Shown: positions 46,747 through 58,600 of the stretch, one piece after another
How the letters are laid out: each line of letters begins with the position of its first letter
How positions within the stretch are numbered: the first letter of the stretch is position 1
Assembly: GCA_023231475.1 (NCBI GenBank)
Contig: JALJEE010001544.1
Location: 1 to 64,000 of the forward strand
Direction: 5' to 3'
Origin: Seison nebaliae
Lineage: Eukaryota > Rotifera > Pararotatoria > Seisonacea > Seisonidae
Length of the DNA: 64,000 bases
The notes under the pieces: model-generated
Seen by the model: the letters and a program-made list of their open reading frames with translations, nothing else
What the model was told of the DNA's origin: nothing
Database searches by the model: none
Translations under genes and position numbers: made by a program

Positions 46747-49674
46747 ATGAGTGACCGAAGATGTATAAGTGAACACCCTGAATTAATAAGCGAATATATA
46801 TCAGCAATTCCACAAACGAATATTAATGATGAATTGTCGTTCAATGAAAACCATTCCGTTAAAGTCTCCTACATTAAAGGTAAAGCAGAAAGTGTTAACA
46901 GTAAACGTTCTTCTTCTACGGGAAAGCCAAAAATAAGAGGCCCGCGAAAGACGTTGCGTTCACTCACATCCGACACGTTACCAATTCGTAAAACATTAAC
47001 TTCTGATTCGAAAAACATGGAAAATTATATTGATTATGATTCGATCATAGGTAAGTTTAATGAACATCAGAAATTGTTAGAGAAGAATTTTGCACCATCT
47101 ATTGTAACAGTAAACATGAAAAAATCATTTTATACTTTCACCAAAATTTTAAAAATTCTTATTATTATGGGAATTATGGGAGCACTTCGATCGAACATTA
47201 CGAGTGTTCTAACCATCGATGATTCAAGCGAGATGCAGAAAGCAATATTCCTAGTCATGGCCGGATTTTTCACACGTCATTGGATATTACCTTTATTTGG
47301 TAAACTCTTTCTTCTCATTTTCGGCGATTTCGATAATACCGATGGTAATGATGATGATATTGAAAATGAATATCATCAACAAACGACAGATCATCCACTC
47401 TTTACTTCACATGATCCGTCTAGTAGTGCCAAGTTGACGGTGAGTAAGATTAACGAGAAGAATGTTGGATTGTTATTTGGCGGTGGTTTCCATTTTTATA
47501 TTAATGGAACATCTGAAGATATGATGACACAGGAAATATCTGGTTGGATGTTACGATATAATAGTCTCAATTGTTACGACGCAGCATCATTCACTTTATC
47601 ACGTGATACTGAACCAATCTACGTATATTGTAGTGGAGGTTATTTTGTGGTAAATTATCCACATGAGAAAGAAGAGTGTCCATCCCGGAAAACCATAAGA
47701 GATGAGAAAATTATAAAGAACGTTCGATTTGTTGAGAGAGAAGTGTTCTCAATGGAGAACTGTATAGAATTTTGTCTTTTACCTCGAATGCTGCCGAGGA
47801 AAGCATGGTGGAAAAGACGATTTCCGATATTATTGACCTTTTCTAAAAGAGTCCAATTAACAGAAATGGGAAATGAAGAGAATGTGAATAACAGTGGAAA
47901 TCATGTCAGTACGACAACTCGATGGAGTCCAATCAGAGCAACTGGAGAAGATGAAACGTTGAAACATTTAATTCTCTTTTCCAGAAATAATCGACAAAAA
48001 GAAGATTGGTATGCATACTTCGTACGATATTTTCATCAGACACGAAATTATCCGACGATGGATTTCGAGCAACTCTCCAATTTCTTCCGCGAATACGTTC
48101 GGGAGCGACATAAATATCCATTCAAAGAGACAAGTAACGTACATTTGAACGAAGAAGTCAAACAAAAAGTTAATTCGAAACAACTGGTGATGAATAAGAG
48201 AAATTTCCCATCAAGTTTTCCCACAATTCCAAAAGATGTTCGCGAAGTAGAATCGGCAGGCATTCTCAATGAAGTTATGGATCGTATCCGTTTATCGATA
48301 AGTGCTGAAAATAAATCAATGAATGCTCGATCTGTTGGATCACGATCATCTGGATCTCGCAATAGTATCAAATCCAGTGGAAATCGACGATCGTTAAAGA
48401 GCGATAAGAAACCGCTAAAGGACAAAATCAGGAAGGTAATAAACGATCTTCCGCTGGAGATTAATCGCTTAAGAACTAATAGAACTACATGTATATTAAC
48501 AGAATCGATTTGGATTAATATAATATTAGCTCGATTTTATGGTGACATGATCCAACATGATCCGATCAAGCACTGGATTTTCCGTCAAGTGAAGAAGAAA
48601 GTTGATAAGATAAATGTTCCAGATTTTATGGAGAAATTGAAAATTACTCAACTAGAAATCGGAACACAACTACCAGTTATCACATCACTAATACCACCAT
48701 GGAGGAATAATCGTGGGGTATGGTTTGGTTTTCATGTGGGATATCCGGGCGGTGCCATCATGTCTGTCAAAACTGGAATTAAAATGGCGAATAAAGGTGG
48801 CCAGCCAACGAACGTGAGACCACCTAGTCGTATAATAGGAAAAAATACAACTGATTATTCGGATGATGAAGAAAATGATGAAGATGATTTATTACCAGTT
48901 CGACCAAAGGAGATACCAAGTGCTGTCAAACCGGAAGGTATTCTCTTAAAATTAACGAAATCTTTCATGAATACATCGATTGGAAAAAGTATCTCAAATA
49001 TGGTGCGAACAGTGGAGTTGACGGTGGAATTGCAAAGTCTATATGGTGATATATTACTTAATTTACCGCCAATTCCAAGTGACAGAATTTGGGGATGTTT
49101 TATGAATATGCCTAAAATCGAATTGAAGATAATTCCAAAATTAAGATCGACTGATGTGACGAATGATTATTTATGTAGTATTATCCGAACGAAATTGATG
49201 TTCGAAGTACGTGATACATTCGTTTTTCCTAATATGGTCGATGTTACTGTTCCTTATTTATTTCATGAGATTCAAGAAGGTGTCGCCTTACGTCCATATT
49301 ACTTTTTACCAACGGCGATCGAAAAAATTAAATTTCCATCACATCGAGATCAATCTCATCATTATAATGCAGAAGTACAATCAGATTTCATTGATAAGAC
49401 ATTGCTAGGTGCTCTCATTAGAGATGAGAAGTTGATTGATAATTTGGTGCAGGTAATGCGAGAAGAGAAACAAGCACTAAATCAGAGCGATAATAAAAAC
49501 GGTTTCTCTGCGCCAAGTCGTCCCGTACCACAGAAAGTGTATCATAAGGAAGGTACGAAGGAGTTGAGGATAACGAAGATGGAAGAGAATTTATTGAGAA
49601 TGATGGAAGGTAAAAGTAAAATGGTTGAAAAGGAAACGGTTCAAAGGAAACGAGGAACTTTTACACGTCTCTAA
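46747..49674 (+). CDS. TEX2: TEX2-like SMP-domain lipid-transfer protein
   Basis: A single exon of 975 residues. Two hydrophobic segments lie at about 135-205 (ILKILIIMGIMGALR; AIFLVMAGFFTRHWILPLF), suited to ER membrane anchoring. A PH-like region (about 290-440) includes CIEFCLLPRMLPRKAWW and ends HLILFSRNNRQKEDWYAYF. A Ser/Arg-rich linker is followed by the SMP domain (about 575-870), with ILARFYGDMIQHDPIKHWIF, INVPDFMEKLKITQLEIGTQ, GVWFGFHVGYPGGAIMSVKT and, after a polar insert, VELQSLYGDILLNLPPIPSD. TEX2 proteins sit at ER contact sites and move lipids. The domain order matches TEX2; other SMP proteins (E-Syts, PDZD8) lack this PH-linker arrangement. Confidence 0.87.
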   Translation: MSDRRCISEHPELISEYISAIPQTNINDELSFNENHSVKVSYIKGKAESVNSKRSSSTGKPKIRGPRKTLRSLTSDTLPIRKTLTSDSKNMENYIDYDSIIGKFNEHQKLLEKNFAPSIVTVNMKKSFYTFTKILKILIIMGIMGALRSNITSVLTIDDSSEMQKAIFLVMAGFFTRHWILPLFGKLFLLIFGDFDNTDGNDDDIENEYHQQTTDHPLFTSHDPSSSAKLTVSKINEKNVGLLFGGGFHFYINGTSEDMMTQEISGWMLRYNSLNCYDAASFTLSRDTEPIYVYCSGGYFVVNYPHEKEECPSRKTIRDEKIIKNVRFVEREVFSMENCIEFCLLPRMLPRKAWWKRRFPILLTFSKRVQLTEMGNEENVNNSGNHVSTTTRWSPIRATGEDETLKHLILFSRNNRQKEDWYAYFVRYFHQTRNYPTMDFEQLSNFFREYVRERHKYPFKETSNVHLNEEVKQKVNSKQLVMNKRNFPSSFPTIPKDVREVESAGILNEVMDRIRLSISAENKSMNARSVGSRSSGSRNSIKSSGNRRSLKSDKKPLKDKIRKVINDLPLEINRLRTNRTTCILTESIWINIILARFYGDMIQHDPIKHWIFRQVKKKVDKINVPDFMEKLKITQLEIGTQLPVITSLIPPWRNNRGVWFGFHVGYPGGAIMSVKTGIKMANKGGQPTNVRPPSRIIGKNTTDYSDDEENDEDDLLPVRPKEIPSAVKPEGILLKLTKSFMNTSIGKSISNMVRTVELTVELQSLYGDILLNLPPIPSDRIWGCFMNMPKIELKIIPKLRSTDVTNDYLCSIIRTKLMFEVRDTFVFPNMVDVTVPYLFHEIQEGVALRPYYFLPTAIEKIKFPSHRDQSHHYNAEVQSDFIDKTLLGALIRDEKLIDNLVQVMREEKQALNQSDNKNGFSAPSRPVPQKVYHKEGTKELRITKMEENLLRMMEGKSKMVEKETVQRKRGTFTRL

Positions 49675-49677
49675 TAA

Positions 49678-52461
49678 TTAAGATATAATTTCTTCTTTCC
49701 AATTAATTGACGCTCTCATCTCCGCTATTTCTTCCGCCGTAATTTTAATTGATTTGTCTTCCGATTCACTTTCTTTCTCCTCATCCTGTTCACTTTCCAT
49801 CATAATCTTCTGTTGCTCATCCAAATTCTTTTTTGTTTTATGAATTAATTTTTTAAATTCATCCAAATCTCCCATTCGCCCACCATTTATCCAATTAATA
49901 TGATAAATTTTCACACATCCAAATTTCGTAGCGATATAAATTGCATTCATTTTCTCATTAACAATCGCTGCACAAGCGTTATAGTTCAAATTGAGAACGA
50001 ATAATGGATCGAGAACATTCATGGCTAAATTCCATATTTGTACTTGTTTCTCTCCCGCTCCCACAAACATCATCGGATTGGATTGAACCCAATTCAGATT
50101 TCTCATACTAATCCGTTCGAGACTCAATGTCATGAGTGCTGTGCTACTCGATTTCTGCCATAAACGAATCGTCCAATCATCCGCACAACTGAGAAATATA
50201 TCAGGTAAATGTGGAGACCACTTAATGTTGTTAACTAATGTGGTATGACCAGTATATGTTTGAAGATATTGTTCAGTATAAGAGATGGAACATAAATGAA
50301 TATATCCAGTCGACGTTCCAACTAAATACAATTGAGAATCGAACGGATTTATATCGAAACAAAGTCCGATGGAATGTCGTACGATTAATCCTTCACCAGC
50401 TATCGGTGGTAATGAAATTAATTCTTTCTTCTTCTCATCTTCACTAGTCAACACTCTCTTCAACACCATAATCGTATTACTTTCATAATTCGATGTAAGT
50501 GATGCCATTATTACACGACCATCAGAACTGATCGTCATCAATGATTCCGCTTCATTATTCTCTTCATTTTTCAACCACTTCACACCCCACACTGGATTCA
50601 AATGTCGTTCTTCGATATCAGATGTGGTAAATATCAGTGTCATATTCCGTTCTGTTATATTATAAATGTTGACAGTTCCAGAAAATAAACCAGCTGTCAA
50701 AATTCCTGGATTCATTTTTGAAAATGATAAACAGGTCACTTTACTATCAGTTCGAATAGATCGTCTTTCCATATCGGGAGTCTTTAATGACCAACAACAA
50801 ATTAATCCTTCAAATAAATCATCATGCTCCAATGTGCCATAACCAACGGCGAGAATATCAGAATTGGACGTATTAAATTCAAAACAACTAATCGATTGGT
50901 TCGAGGTATTCTCCGATTCATATTTCCATAACAATTCGAATTTTATTTCATTTAACTTATCTTTCGAAAGAACCATCAATATTTCATCTTCAACCAATTC
51001 GATTGATGTTCCAATAACTGTTTCATTCGTTTCTTGTTCATTCTCTTTCTCCTTCACAATTTCACCAGAACTATCGATCATTTCCGTACTCTCAATTTCC
51101 TTCTTCACTTTCATTTTTTTCGATTTATCATTTTCATTTTCTTTCTCTTCTACTTCATGTAGATATTTCGAGAAATCCGTCAGTAACGATACCTCATCGT
51201 TGTACAATGATAATGAATTCTGATATTTACTTTCATTCAATAACGAGGAGGTCAATTGAATTGTGTCGATTAATTTCTCGGAATGTTTCTCTAAAAACTT
51301 TTCTTCAATTTCTCCGACTGATCGATCGGAACGATCTGTCAAATTCGAACTATTATTATCTCGTTTGGTTAAGAGAATCTTTTCACTATCATCACCTGAA
51401 ACCGATTTCGTCTTATCATCTTCTTGATCAATTTTCGGTTCATTTTCCTTTTTTTCTGGTTCTACAATCATCTGATTTTCTTTTTCTTCTTTCTCTCGTT
51501 CTTTCTCTTCTTCCGCTTTATAATCATCGAACATAATATGATTATTGATTTGGGTCTCAAAGGCTATTTTATCGACCATTTCAGTCTGAAGTCCTTTGCT
51601 CTTCAATTGCAAATCTTCTGTCTGACAATAAATTCCGACGATTTGTTGAAGTAATACAATTTTTCTTCCTTTCCATTTCTCTTTAATCTGTTTATTGTTC
51701 TCCTTAATAATCTCATAATTGTTCGACAAACTATTCATTTGCAACGAATTGACGTTAATTATTTGAAATGTTTCCGTTTCTCTCAATTTAATATTATCGT
51801 TATTCGATTTCGCTTGAGATGATTTCACTTCTTTCAACATCGATTGTTTAGCCAACAATTGATCGATATTGGGAAGAATCGATAAATCTTGACTTATCGT
51901 ATCACTTCGTATCGTGTCCATTTTCTGAGAGGAATTACTGAACTTTCTAAAATTTCGATTTTTCGAATATTCGCCAGAGAAGTTGGAATCCAAATAATTG
52001 AAGAAAGAAGAATTCTTATTATAATCAGTCGTTTGAAGTGTCTGATAAGAATAGTAAGAATCTTTCGCTAATCGATATCGATCTCCGATATCCAACAATT
52101 CCACATCGGTGGCATAAATTTCTCCAGGTGTCACATCCTTTCCTTCATCATCATACAACTTGGGATGATAATTAGTTTGTGAATTATTACCGTCATCACT
52201 CGATGATTTAGTTTGATGCCCTGCTGATGTCACATTGGACTGGAATGATTTAGTTAATTGTTTACGATCTATATATTTCCGATCGTCGCTAACGGATTTG
52301 TTAGACGAAGCGGATTTCCGAGTTCTCCGTGTCTCGTTAGCTGATAAGTTTGAACTTCTATCCATCATTAGCGGTTTGTTTATAGTTGTCGATTCTTGTG
52401 CTAATCGGTTGGCATGGAAACGTGTTCGAAATTTTAAATTAAAAATATTCTTATTTTTCAA
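49678..52461 (-). CDS. DNAI4: Axonemal dynein intermediate chain, DNAI4 (WDR78)-like
   Basis: A single exon of 927 residues on the minus strand, its stop only 3 bases from the stop of the TEX2-like gene (tail to tail). The N-terminal half is disordered and acidic, with EKEREKEEKENQ-type coiled stretches. WD repeats cover about 540-860: ILAVGYGTLEHDDLFEGLIC with CWSLKTPDMERRS, SKMNPGILTAGLFSGTVNIY, HLNPVWGVKWLK, SLMTISSDGRVIM, YTGHTTLVNNIKWSPHLPDI and SCADDWTIRLWQ. The phrase GL-CCWSLK-P is typical of DNAI4 and the related DNAI3. These chains belong to inner-arm dynein f complexes, so the animal has motile cilia or flagella. Confidence 0.86.
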   Translation of the reverse strand: MKNKNIFNLKFRTRFHANRLAQESTTINKPLMMDRSSNLSANETRRTRKSASSNKSVSDDRKYIDRKQLTKSFQSNVTSAGHQTKSSSDDGNNSQTNYHPKLYDDEGKDVTPGEIYATDVELLDIGDRYRLAKDSYYSYQTLQTTDYNKNSSFFNYLDSNFSGEYSKNRNFRKFSNSSQKMDTIRSDTISQDLSILPNIDQLLAKQSMLKEVKSSQAKSNNDNIKLRETETFQIINVNSLQMNSLSNNYEIIKENNKQIKEKWKGRKIVLLQQIVGIYCQTEDLQLKSKGLQTEMVDKIAFETQINNHIMFDDYKAEEEKEREKEEKENQMIVEPEKKENEPKIDQEDDKTKSVSGDDSEKILLTKRDNNSSNLTDRSDRSVGEIEEKFLEKHSEKLIDTIQLTSSLLNESKYQNSLSLYNDEVSLLTDFSKYLHEVEEKENENDKSKKMKVKKEIESTEMIDSSGEIVKEKENEQETNETVIGTSIELVEDEILMVLSKDKLNEIKFELLWKYESENTSNQSISCFEFNTSNSDILAVGYGTLEHDDLFEGLICCWSLKTPDMERRSIRTDSKVTCLSFSKMNPGILTAGLFSGTVNIYNITERNMTLIFTTSDIEERHLNPVWGVKWLKNEENNEAESLMTISSDGRVIMASLTSNYESNTIMVLKRVLTSEDEKKKELISLPPIAGEGLIVRHSIGLCFDINPFDSQLYLVGTSTGYIHLCSISYTEQYLQTYTGHTTLVNNIKWSPHLPDIFLSCADDWTIRLWQKSSSTALMTLSLERISMRNLNWVQSNPMMFVGAGEKQVQIWNLAMNVLDPLFVLNLNYNACAAIVNEKMNAIYIATKFGCVKIYHINWINGGRMGDLDEFKKLIHKTKKNLDEQQKIMMESEQDEEKESESEDKSIKITAEEIAEMRASINWKEEIIS

Positions 52462-52615
52462 AATTTTTCTATTTTTATATTTTCGGCTTTTATAATCAAT
52501 TTAATTTGTTTAAGTTGATTTCATTCATCATGAACAGTTAGATTAACATCATATTAAACAAATATTAATAAATAAACTTAATTAGGACAAATATTGATTT
52601 TCTAAAGAATTCCGA

Positions 52616-54121
52616 ATGAGACGACCTGCGAAAAATATTACAGGACTTGAACTGACGAAGTCGATAAATCGTTGTGCATTTTTGAAAATAATAATTACTT
52701 TATCAATCCCTTTCGTTCTCCTCAATTATTTAATTTTACCTAAATTATTCAACAATTGTTCCACTTCAAAATATTTCCATGAAGGCGATATCGATGAACG
52801 GATAGCCGATCAGCACCGTCTGGATAACGAGAGACGTTTAAACTTCAAAAAGAATTTACGAGAATATATTCAAAATTCGAAAAAACGCCAAAAAATTTGT
52901 TCGGGAAAATTTTCCTTTGACTTCACAATAACATTATTATCGTCACATCGGTTTGATGAGGATCGATCATATTCCCCAAATTATACGATTCAATCGTTCA
53001 ATGTTTTATTGAAAGAATATAACGAGTTATTTTATGATTATTGTCGATCTGATATCGGTTATTGTTGTCGAGATGAATTTCCATTTATTCGATTCATTAT
53101 ATGGAATATTGAATTAGATTATAAGAAGAATGAAGAATTGAAATTAATTCATGAAACTCTGATGTCATTGACGTTGGAAGGTGATGAACAGGAAACGATA
53201 GATATCATCAATTATTATCAACCGACGAAAATGGAGGAAATTACGAAAATTATTTCGGGAACGAAAATGAAGACGACGGAGAAAGGAACAAATATTCAAT
53301 CGGAATTCTTTCTCGATCGAGATCTCCTCACCAGAAAACAAACTGAAACGACATTGGATTATGAGAAGGAGAAATTCGATTATGTCATTCCTCTACTATA
53401 TTCCTATTCGATTAAGAGTGACAATTATTTACCTCACATTATTCTATTGATGGAAGATGATGCTTATGCTAATGAGAAAATTTTAAAAGAATTATTCCAT
53501 CAATTTCTAAATCCAACTAACGGACGTTTGATGAGACGTTCAACAAGTAACTTAAATGATGATTCTTATAACGGTATCAAATCGAATTATAATACGACTT
53601 TATATGTGAAATTATTTCATCCTCAACATCTCTCATCATATAATTCTTTAGCATTTGATCGATCTATCAAATTATTTATTTTACCAATTCTTCTTATTCC
53701 CTTCTATTTATTATTAACATTTCCTATTTATCCATCATTTATTCGCGCATGTTTCCACAACAAATCAGTTATTCTCATTATATATTTCTTCTCATTTATT
53801 CTTGTATTCAATATCGGTTATATCACTTATCAACAATTCACACAACAAATGACACATCATTATGATATGACAAGTGCACCATCATGTTGCACTCCCGCTA
53901 ATCTATTTTTCGCCCCAACAATTCCATTAATCGGTCGATATTTATTGGAACGGAAAGCACGTCGTCGATATGCGAAGGATTCAATTTTAGATGAACTTCA
54001 TTCAACTTATTATTGGTCAAATGGTTATCGTGCAAGATTGATTCAACCAAATATGTTTCGTCATATTGGTTTGTACTCCCGTCTCCATAAAGGTCGAATT
54101 AATCCGTTTTTTGTATCATAA
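52616..54121 (+). CDS. PGAP4: Post-GPI-attachment GalNAc transferase PGAP4
   Basis: A single exon of 501 residues. The gene lies head to head with the dynein chain gene with a 150-base shared upstream region. Features in order are an N-terminal membrane anchor (about 23-42), FEKEKQDY-like LDYEKEKFDYVIPLL, and the LLMEDDAYANEKIL metal-binding region (EDD near residue 280). LYVKLFHPQHLSSYN follows, then two membrane spans (about 352-372 and 380-402) inserted in the catalytic domain as in PGAP4. The C-terminal part has SCCTPANLFFAP and LIQPNMFRHIGLYSRL. PGAP4 adds a GalNAc side chain to GPI anchors in the Golgi. Match to the vertebrate protein is clear over the C-terminal third. Confidence 0.9.
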   Translation: MRRPAKNITGLELTKSINRCAFLKIIITLSIPFVLLNYLILPKLFNNCSTSKYFHEGDIDERIADQHRLDNERRLNFKKNLREYIQNSKKRQKICSGKFSFDFTITLLSSHRFDEDRSYSPNYTIQSFNVLLKEYNELFYDYCRSDIGYCCRDEFPFIRFIIWNIELDYKKNEELKLIHETLMSLTLEGDEQETIDIINYYQPTKMEEITKIISGTKMKTTEKGTNIQSEFFLDRDLLTRKQTETTLDYEKEKFDYVIPLLYSYSIKSDNYLPHIILLMEDDAYANEKILKELFHQFLNPTNGRLMRRSTSNLNDDSYNGIKSNYNTTLYVKLFHPQHLSSYNSLAFDRSIKLFILPILLIPFYLLLTFPIYPSFIRACFHNKSVILIIYFFSFILVFNIGYITYQQFTQQMTHHYDMTSAPSCCTPANLFFAPTIPLIGRYLLERKARRRYAKDSILDELHSTYYWSNGYRARLIQPNMFRHIGLYSRLHKGRINPFFVS

Positions 54122-54634
54122 CTTAAACTTCTTCACATTATGTAAATAATCCAATTCTTCTATTTTCCATTTTTAATATTTATAATCGAAATATTCGCTT
54201 TTATTACTTTCGCTTGTGATACATTTAGGTTTTTGCTTCTAATAAAATTTTCTCGTTCCATCAAAAATTCCTTATTATTATTATTGTTATAACTTTTCAT
54301 ACTCTCCATCTTCACGAGAGAGAATTGGTTTGTTATACAAAAAAAACATTTTTTTCTTACGGTTCCTTTTTTTTTGTGAATTTTGCAAGAAAATCATTAA
54401 ATAATTAAAAGAGTTTTTCGGTTATTGAAGAAAGAAATATGGAATGATGATGATTCAAAGAATTATACAATTTCTCTTTCATTATAAGGAAAATCATTAT
54501 GTGATCGACACAAGTGAGTGGGAAAAAGGAGAGGGGAGAAAGTTGAAGCACTTGCTAAAAAGAAAAGAAGGAAACAATTTTCCATCAAAATCAATAGAGT
54601 AAAGTTTATTTTTATTTTTCTCAATTCTCCCCAA
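54122..54634. other. Intergenic gap after PGAP4
   Basis: About 510 bases; mostly AT-rich, with poly-A and poly-T tracts. The frame of the next gene is open from 54518 but has no ATG until 54635, so the part before 54635 may be 5' UTR or an upstream exon. Confidence 0.5.
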
Positions 54635-55597
54635 ATGCCCATGTATCGTAGCGAAGATACGAGACATCAACAATTGAAACGACGACAACTTGAGATTAAG
54701 AGGAAGAAAGATGTTTTTCGTGAGTATCGTAAACATCAATCTCAATTAACTTATTGGTCTTCTCAACAGAGTACATTTGAACGAGAACATTGGAAGAAAT
54801 GCAAATCGAATCCCTCCGTCTTTCCTTCACTCACTAAAGAATCGACGAGTTTAAGTAAGAATGATGATTTGACTGACAGTTTCTTGTTGAAGATTCGAAG
54901 TGAAAAATTATTACCAGAATTCGATTCAACTCATAATTTACATAAAACTAAACGAATAAAGAAGATTGCACGTCCATTAAATAAATTAAATGGAAATGAA
55001 TTCATTTCAGATTCATTCGAGAAACGATTACAAATTATCGATCGGAAATTATCATGTGAACGGAAAGTGATCGATAAATTTCGTAATTCTCATCGGAAAG
55101 AATTTCATCCACTTAAATCACATCGATCAAATAAATCATTAGATTCCGCCGTAATTCTAATGAATGAGATAAAGAAATGTGACGATTTGAAAGAGAAGAA
55201 ATTGAGATTGGAAGAAGAAAGAAATCAAAAACAAATCGATTTGAATGAAACGGAGAATTGGGAAACAAAAAAATCGAGAACTACTCGAATGTATTACAAG
55301 AATTATATAAAAGTATCAGAGGGATTATATAAAGAATTAATCGAGAGAATTCCTCCGTCATATATTGATCTCAATTTATTTTATCGTCATCGACGATTAT
55401 CCAAATTGGATAAATCAAAATCGAAATATGAAACGAATAAGAAAATGAATGATGAAATAAAACAAAGGACAAGTCATGGACGACAACAATTAACGTTGGA
55501 TCGTCTCGATCAATTGAAAGTGTACAAAATAACAGGAAACGGTGAATTGATATCGACATTTACGAAACCGCAAATAAAAATTTTTCATCATATTTAA
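54635..55597 (+). CDS. Unrecognised basic, coiled-coil-like protein
   Basis: From ATG 54635 (the first ATG in an open frame that reaches back to 54518) the product is about 320 residues, very rich in Lys, Arg and Glu. It has helical stretches (QQLKRRQLEIKRKKDVFREY near the start; KKLRLEEERNQKQ in the middle) and a more hydrophobic motif ELIERIPPSYIDLNLFYRHR at about 230-255. The composition suggests a microtubule- or RNA-associated protein, but I do not recognise a family. Its stop lies 11 bases from the end of CTR9 on the other strand. Confidence 0.7.
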   Translation: MPMYRSEDTRHQQLKRRQLEIKRKKDVFREYRKHQSQLTYWSSQQSTFEREHWKKCKSNPSVFPSLTKESTSLSKNDDLTDSFLLKIRSEKLLPEFDSTHNLHKTKRIKKIARPLNKLNGNEFISDSFEKRLQIIDRKLSCERKVIDKFRNSHRKEFHPLKSHRSNKSLDSAVILMNEIKKCDDLKEKKLRLEEERNQKQIDLNETENWETKKSRTTRMYYKNYIKVSEGLYKELIERIPPSYIDLNLFYRHRRLSKLDKSKSKYETNKKMNDEIKQRTSHGRQQLTLDRLDQLKVYKITGNGELISTFTKPQIKIFHHI

Positions 55598-55607
55598 ATA
55601 AATAAAT

Positions 55608-58600
55608 TTAGAATAATTCTTCTTCATCATTGTTCGTCGGATCGATCTCTTCACCATCAGCACCACTTTCATTATCGTTTTGATTTCCATCATTAATTTT
55701 CCGTTTTTTCGATTTTTTCTTTTTCTTTTTTTTCTTGTTCTCACCATCACTATGATTCTCTTCCGATATATCATCATTACTCTCATCAATCTCGTCATGA
55801 TGATGATGGTGATGATGATGATGTTTTTTCTTCTTCTCCTTCTTTTTACGACGACGTTCTCGTCTTTCTTCTTCCGTTTCATTTTCATGTTTTGTTTTCT
55901 TCTTTTTTTTCTTCTTTGAATCTTTTTCAGTTCTAAAAGGAAAATTTGAATTTAACGAAAATTTTTTAAATAATTTAAACTTTTCATCTAATTTATTTTC
56001 TTCATCACTCGGCAAATTGAGTGGATTGTTTGAAGCTAATTCTTGATCGTTATTCTGAAGATGTAACATCATCTGATCAACATCTTCTTCATCATCATCA
56101 TCATCATCATCATCACCATCGTCATCGTCATCTTTCTCATCTATCTTCTTCTTTTCTTCTTCACCATCATCGTCCTCGTTGATTTCGGGTAAGATTTCGT
56201 CTAAATTCACATCGTCATTTTCAATGAATTCCGATTGTTTCTTTTTATTTGATGATTTCTTCTTTTTTTCTTTCTTCTTTTTCGATTCTTTCTTCCTTTC
56301 TTCTGTATCTTCTTCTAATTTCGTATCGACTTCCTTCAATTTCTCTTGAAGTTCTTTTCGTTGTAGACTCAATTCAACTTCTCTTTGTTTCTTCTCTTGA
56401 TGACGTTCTTGTTCTTCTTCGAATTTCTTCATTTCCACATCTCGAATTCCTTTCTTCATATTTTTGATACGTTCCTGATTGATGGAATAGACACGAACAG
56501 CAGATTGGATCAAATTATTCGTATTCTGAATATTTGAACGAAATTGTCCAATTTCAAATTTGACTATCGATCGATTAATTTCCAAATGAGATCGATATAA
56601 TCGTTCGATATATTTCTCACTATTCTTTAAAGTATCGATAAATTGATTCGCCTTCTTTTCTGTACATCCTTCATGATCATGTAATCTCTGAATAATCAGA
56701 AGACGTTGACATACATGTATATTATAAACAGCTTCGATATTCTTAGGATATAACATTCGTATTAATTGAAGCAATTTTAAACAAGACGAATAAATTCCTT
56801 CTTTGAAATATGCTCTAGAACATGATAAAAGTAAATGTACTGGTGCACATCGATTATTTGAATAAAATCGTTTTATACAACTCTCATATGTTTGAATGGC
56901 TGTTTTATATTGATGTTGTTCAGTCAATACATGAGCAATATTCATCCAAACATCAGGAAATATGGAAGTCGATTCTCGTACTTGTGAGAAGATATCTCGA
57001 GCTTCATTGTACATATTCTTCGTTGCCAACACACAAGCGATACCATTCGCTGCATAAATATTAAATGGATCATATTCGATCACATCACGGAATAGACGAA
57101 GTGCATGATTCCTCACTTTATCTAACGATTCCATCAATAATTTCGATCGATGAATTCTTTCAGGTTCCATTTGATTCAAATGATATTTCTGATAATATTC
57201 ATGAAGATATGATTGTGCTTTCGTCAAATACAAATTAGCCAATGCCAATTTCGTATAACAATCATTACATGATTTACGATTATTCAAAATTATTTCATAT
57301 TTACTTTTCGCTCCCATCGGATTCACTTTCTCCAAATCTAATTCTGCTAACAATAATTGAGCGTCGACATGTTTTGGATTGAGTTTGAGAATAGAATTCA
57401 AATTATTTATCGCTTCCGTCCTATCACCAAATCTTAATGATAATTGTGCTAATCTCAAATAGACATCGATATATGTCGGATATTCTTCTTTTAATGATAA
57501 ATAAATTTTTTTCGCTTCATTCAATCGATTCATTGTCTCATATAATCGACCTTGATTATATAAAAGAATTAATCGAATTCCATTATACCAATTTTCATTT
57601 TTTGAATTTACATTATCTAATTCATATTCTAATTTCTTATCATAATTCATCAATTGATCGATAGCAACTTTCAATAATGTGTCACATTCACCATATTGTT
57701 TCTCTTTGTAATAGAGTGAGGCGATATTATTTAACATCTCTAACGGAACTAAAACATTCTTTTCTCTAATCAATTTCGATGCTTGAGTATAAGCATCTAA
57801 TACTAATTTCGTTTCAGTATGAGCATCTAACATTTGTGCATAATTGATCCATGCATCTATATCATTTGGACATTTCTCACAAACTTCTCTCATATATTCG
57901 ATGGATTTCTGTCGTCTTCTTCCATCTTCTTTTTTCGAATCTGCTCTTTCATGAACGTAGAGTATAGCAAGTAATTTTTTCGCGTCTAAATCATCCCCCA
58001 CATTCTCCACTACACTCTCTAAATTTTTAATTGCTTCCCGATAATTTTTTTCATAAACGAAAATTTGAGCGATACAAAATCGAACGATATAAAATTTCGG
58101 AATATAATTCAATGATTTCGTATAATATGTCAATGCTTGTTTCATTGATCCATCAGTACCTTCATGATGATGTGTCCGTCCCAATTGATAACAACATTCT
58201 CCTTTGATTTTATCATTTGTCGTCGAACGAAAAGCGACAACTAATAATCGTCGAATGACTTCAACTCGTTCGATTTTTTTTGTTCGATAAAAATTCTCCG
58301 TCACATGATAAAGAATAAGAGGAATCGATGAATCTTCACGATAAGCGTGACTAATCAATTTCATACCGTTTGAAATGTTGGACGAATCATTTTTCTCATT
58401 TCCATCATTCAATAAGAAAATTCCGTTACAGACGAGAGCGAATGCATTCTTCTCATCCATTTCTATTGCTCGATAAAATGCGGTTTGTGCTTTTTTTTTA
58501 CGATTAATTTTATATAAACAAATTCCAATTAATACTCGAATTTCTAATGGAGATTTATGACAATGTTGTAGAATTTGTCTCAAAATTTTCAGCGCGTCCT

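Noticed and set aside
49660-49690. Possible operon or read-through between TEX2-like and DNAI4-like genes
   Set aside because: The genes are convergent on opposite strands; the 3-base distance only shows how compact the genome is.
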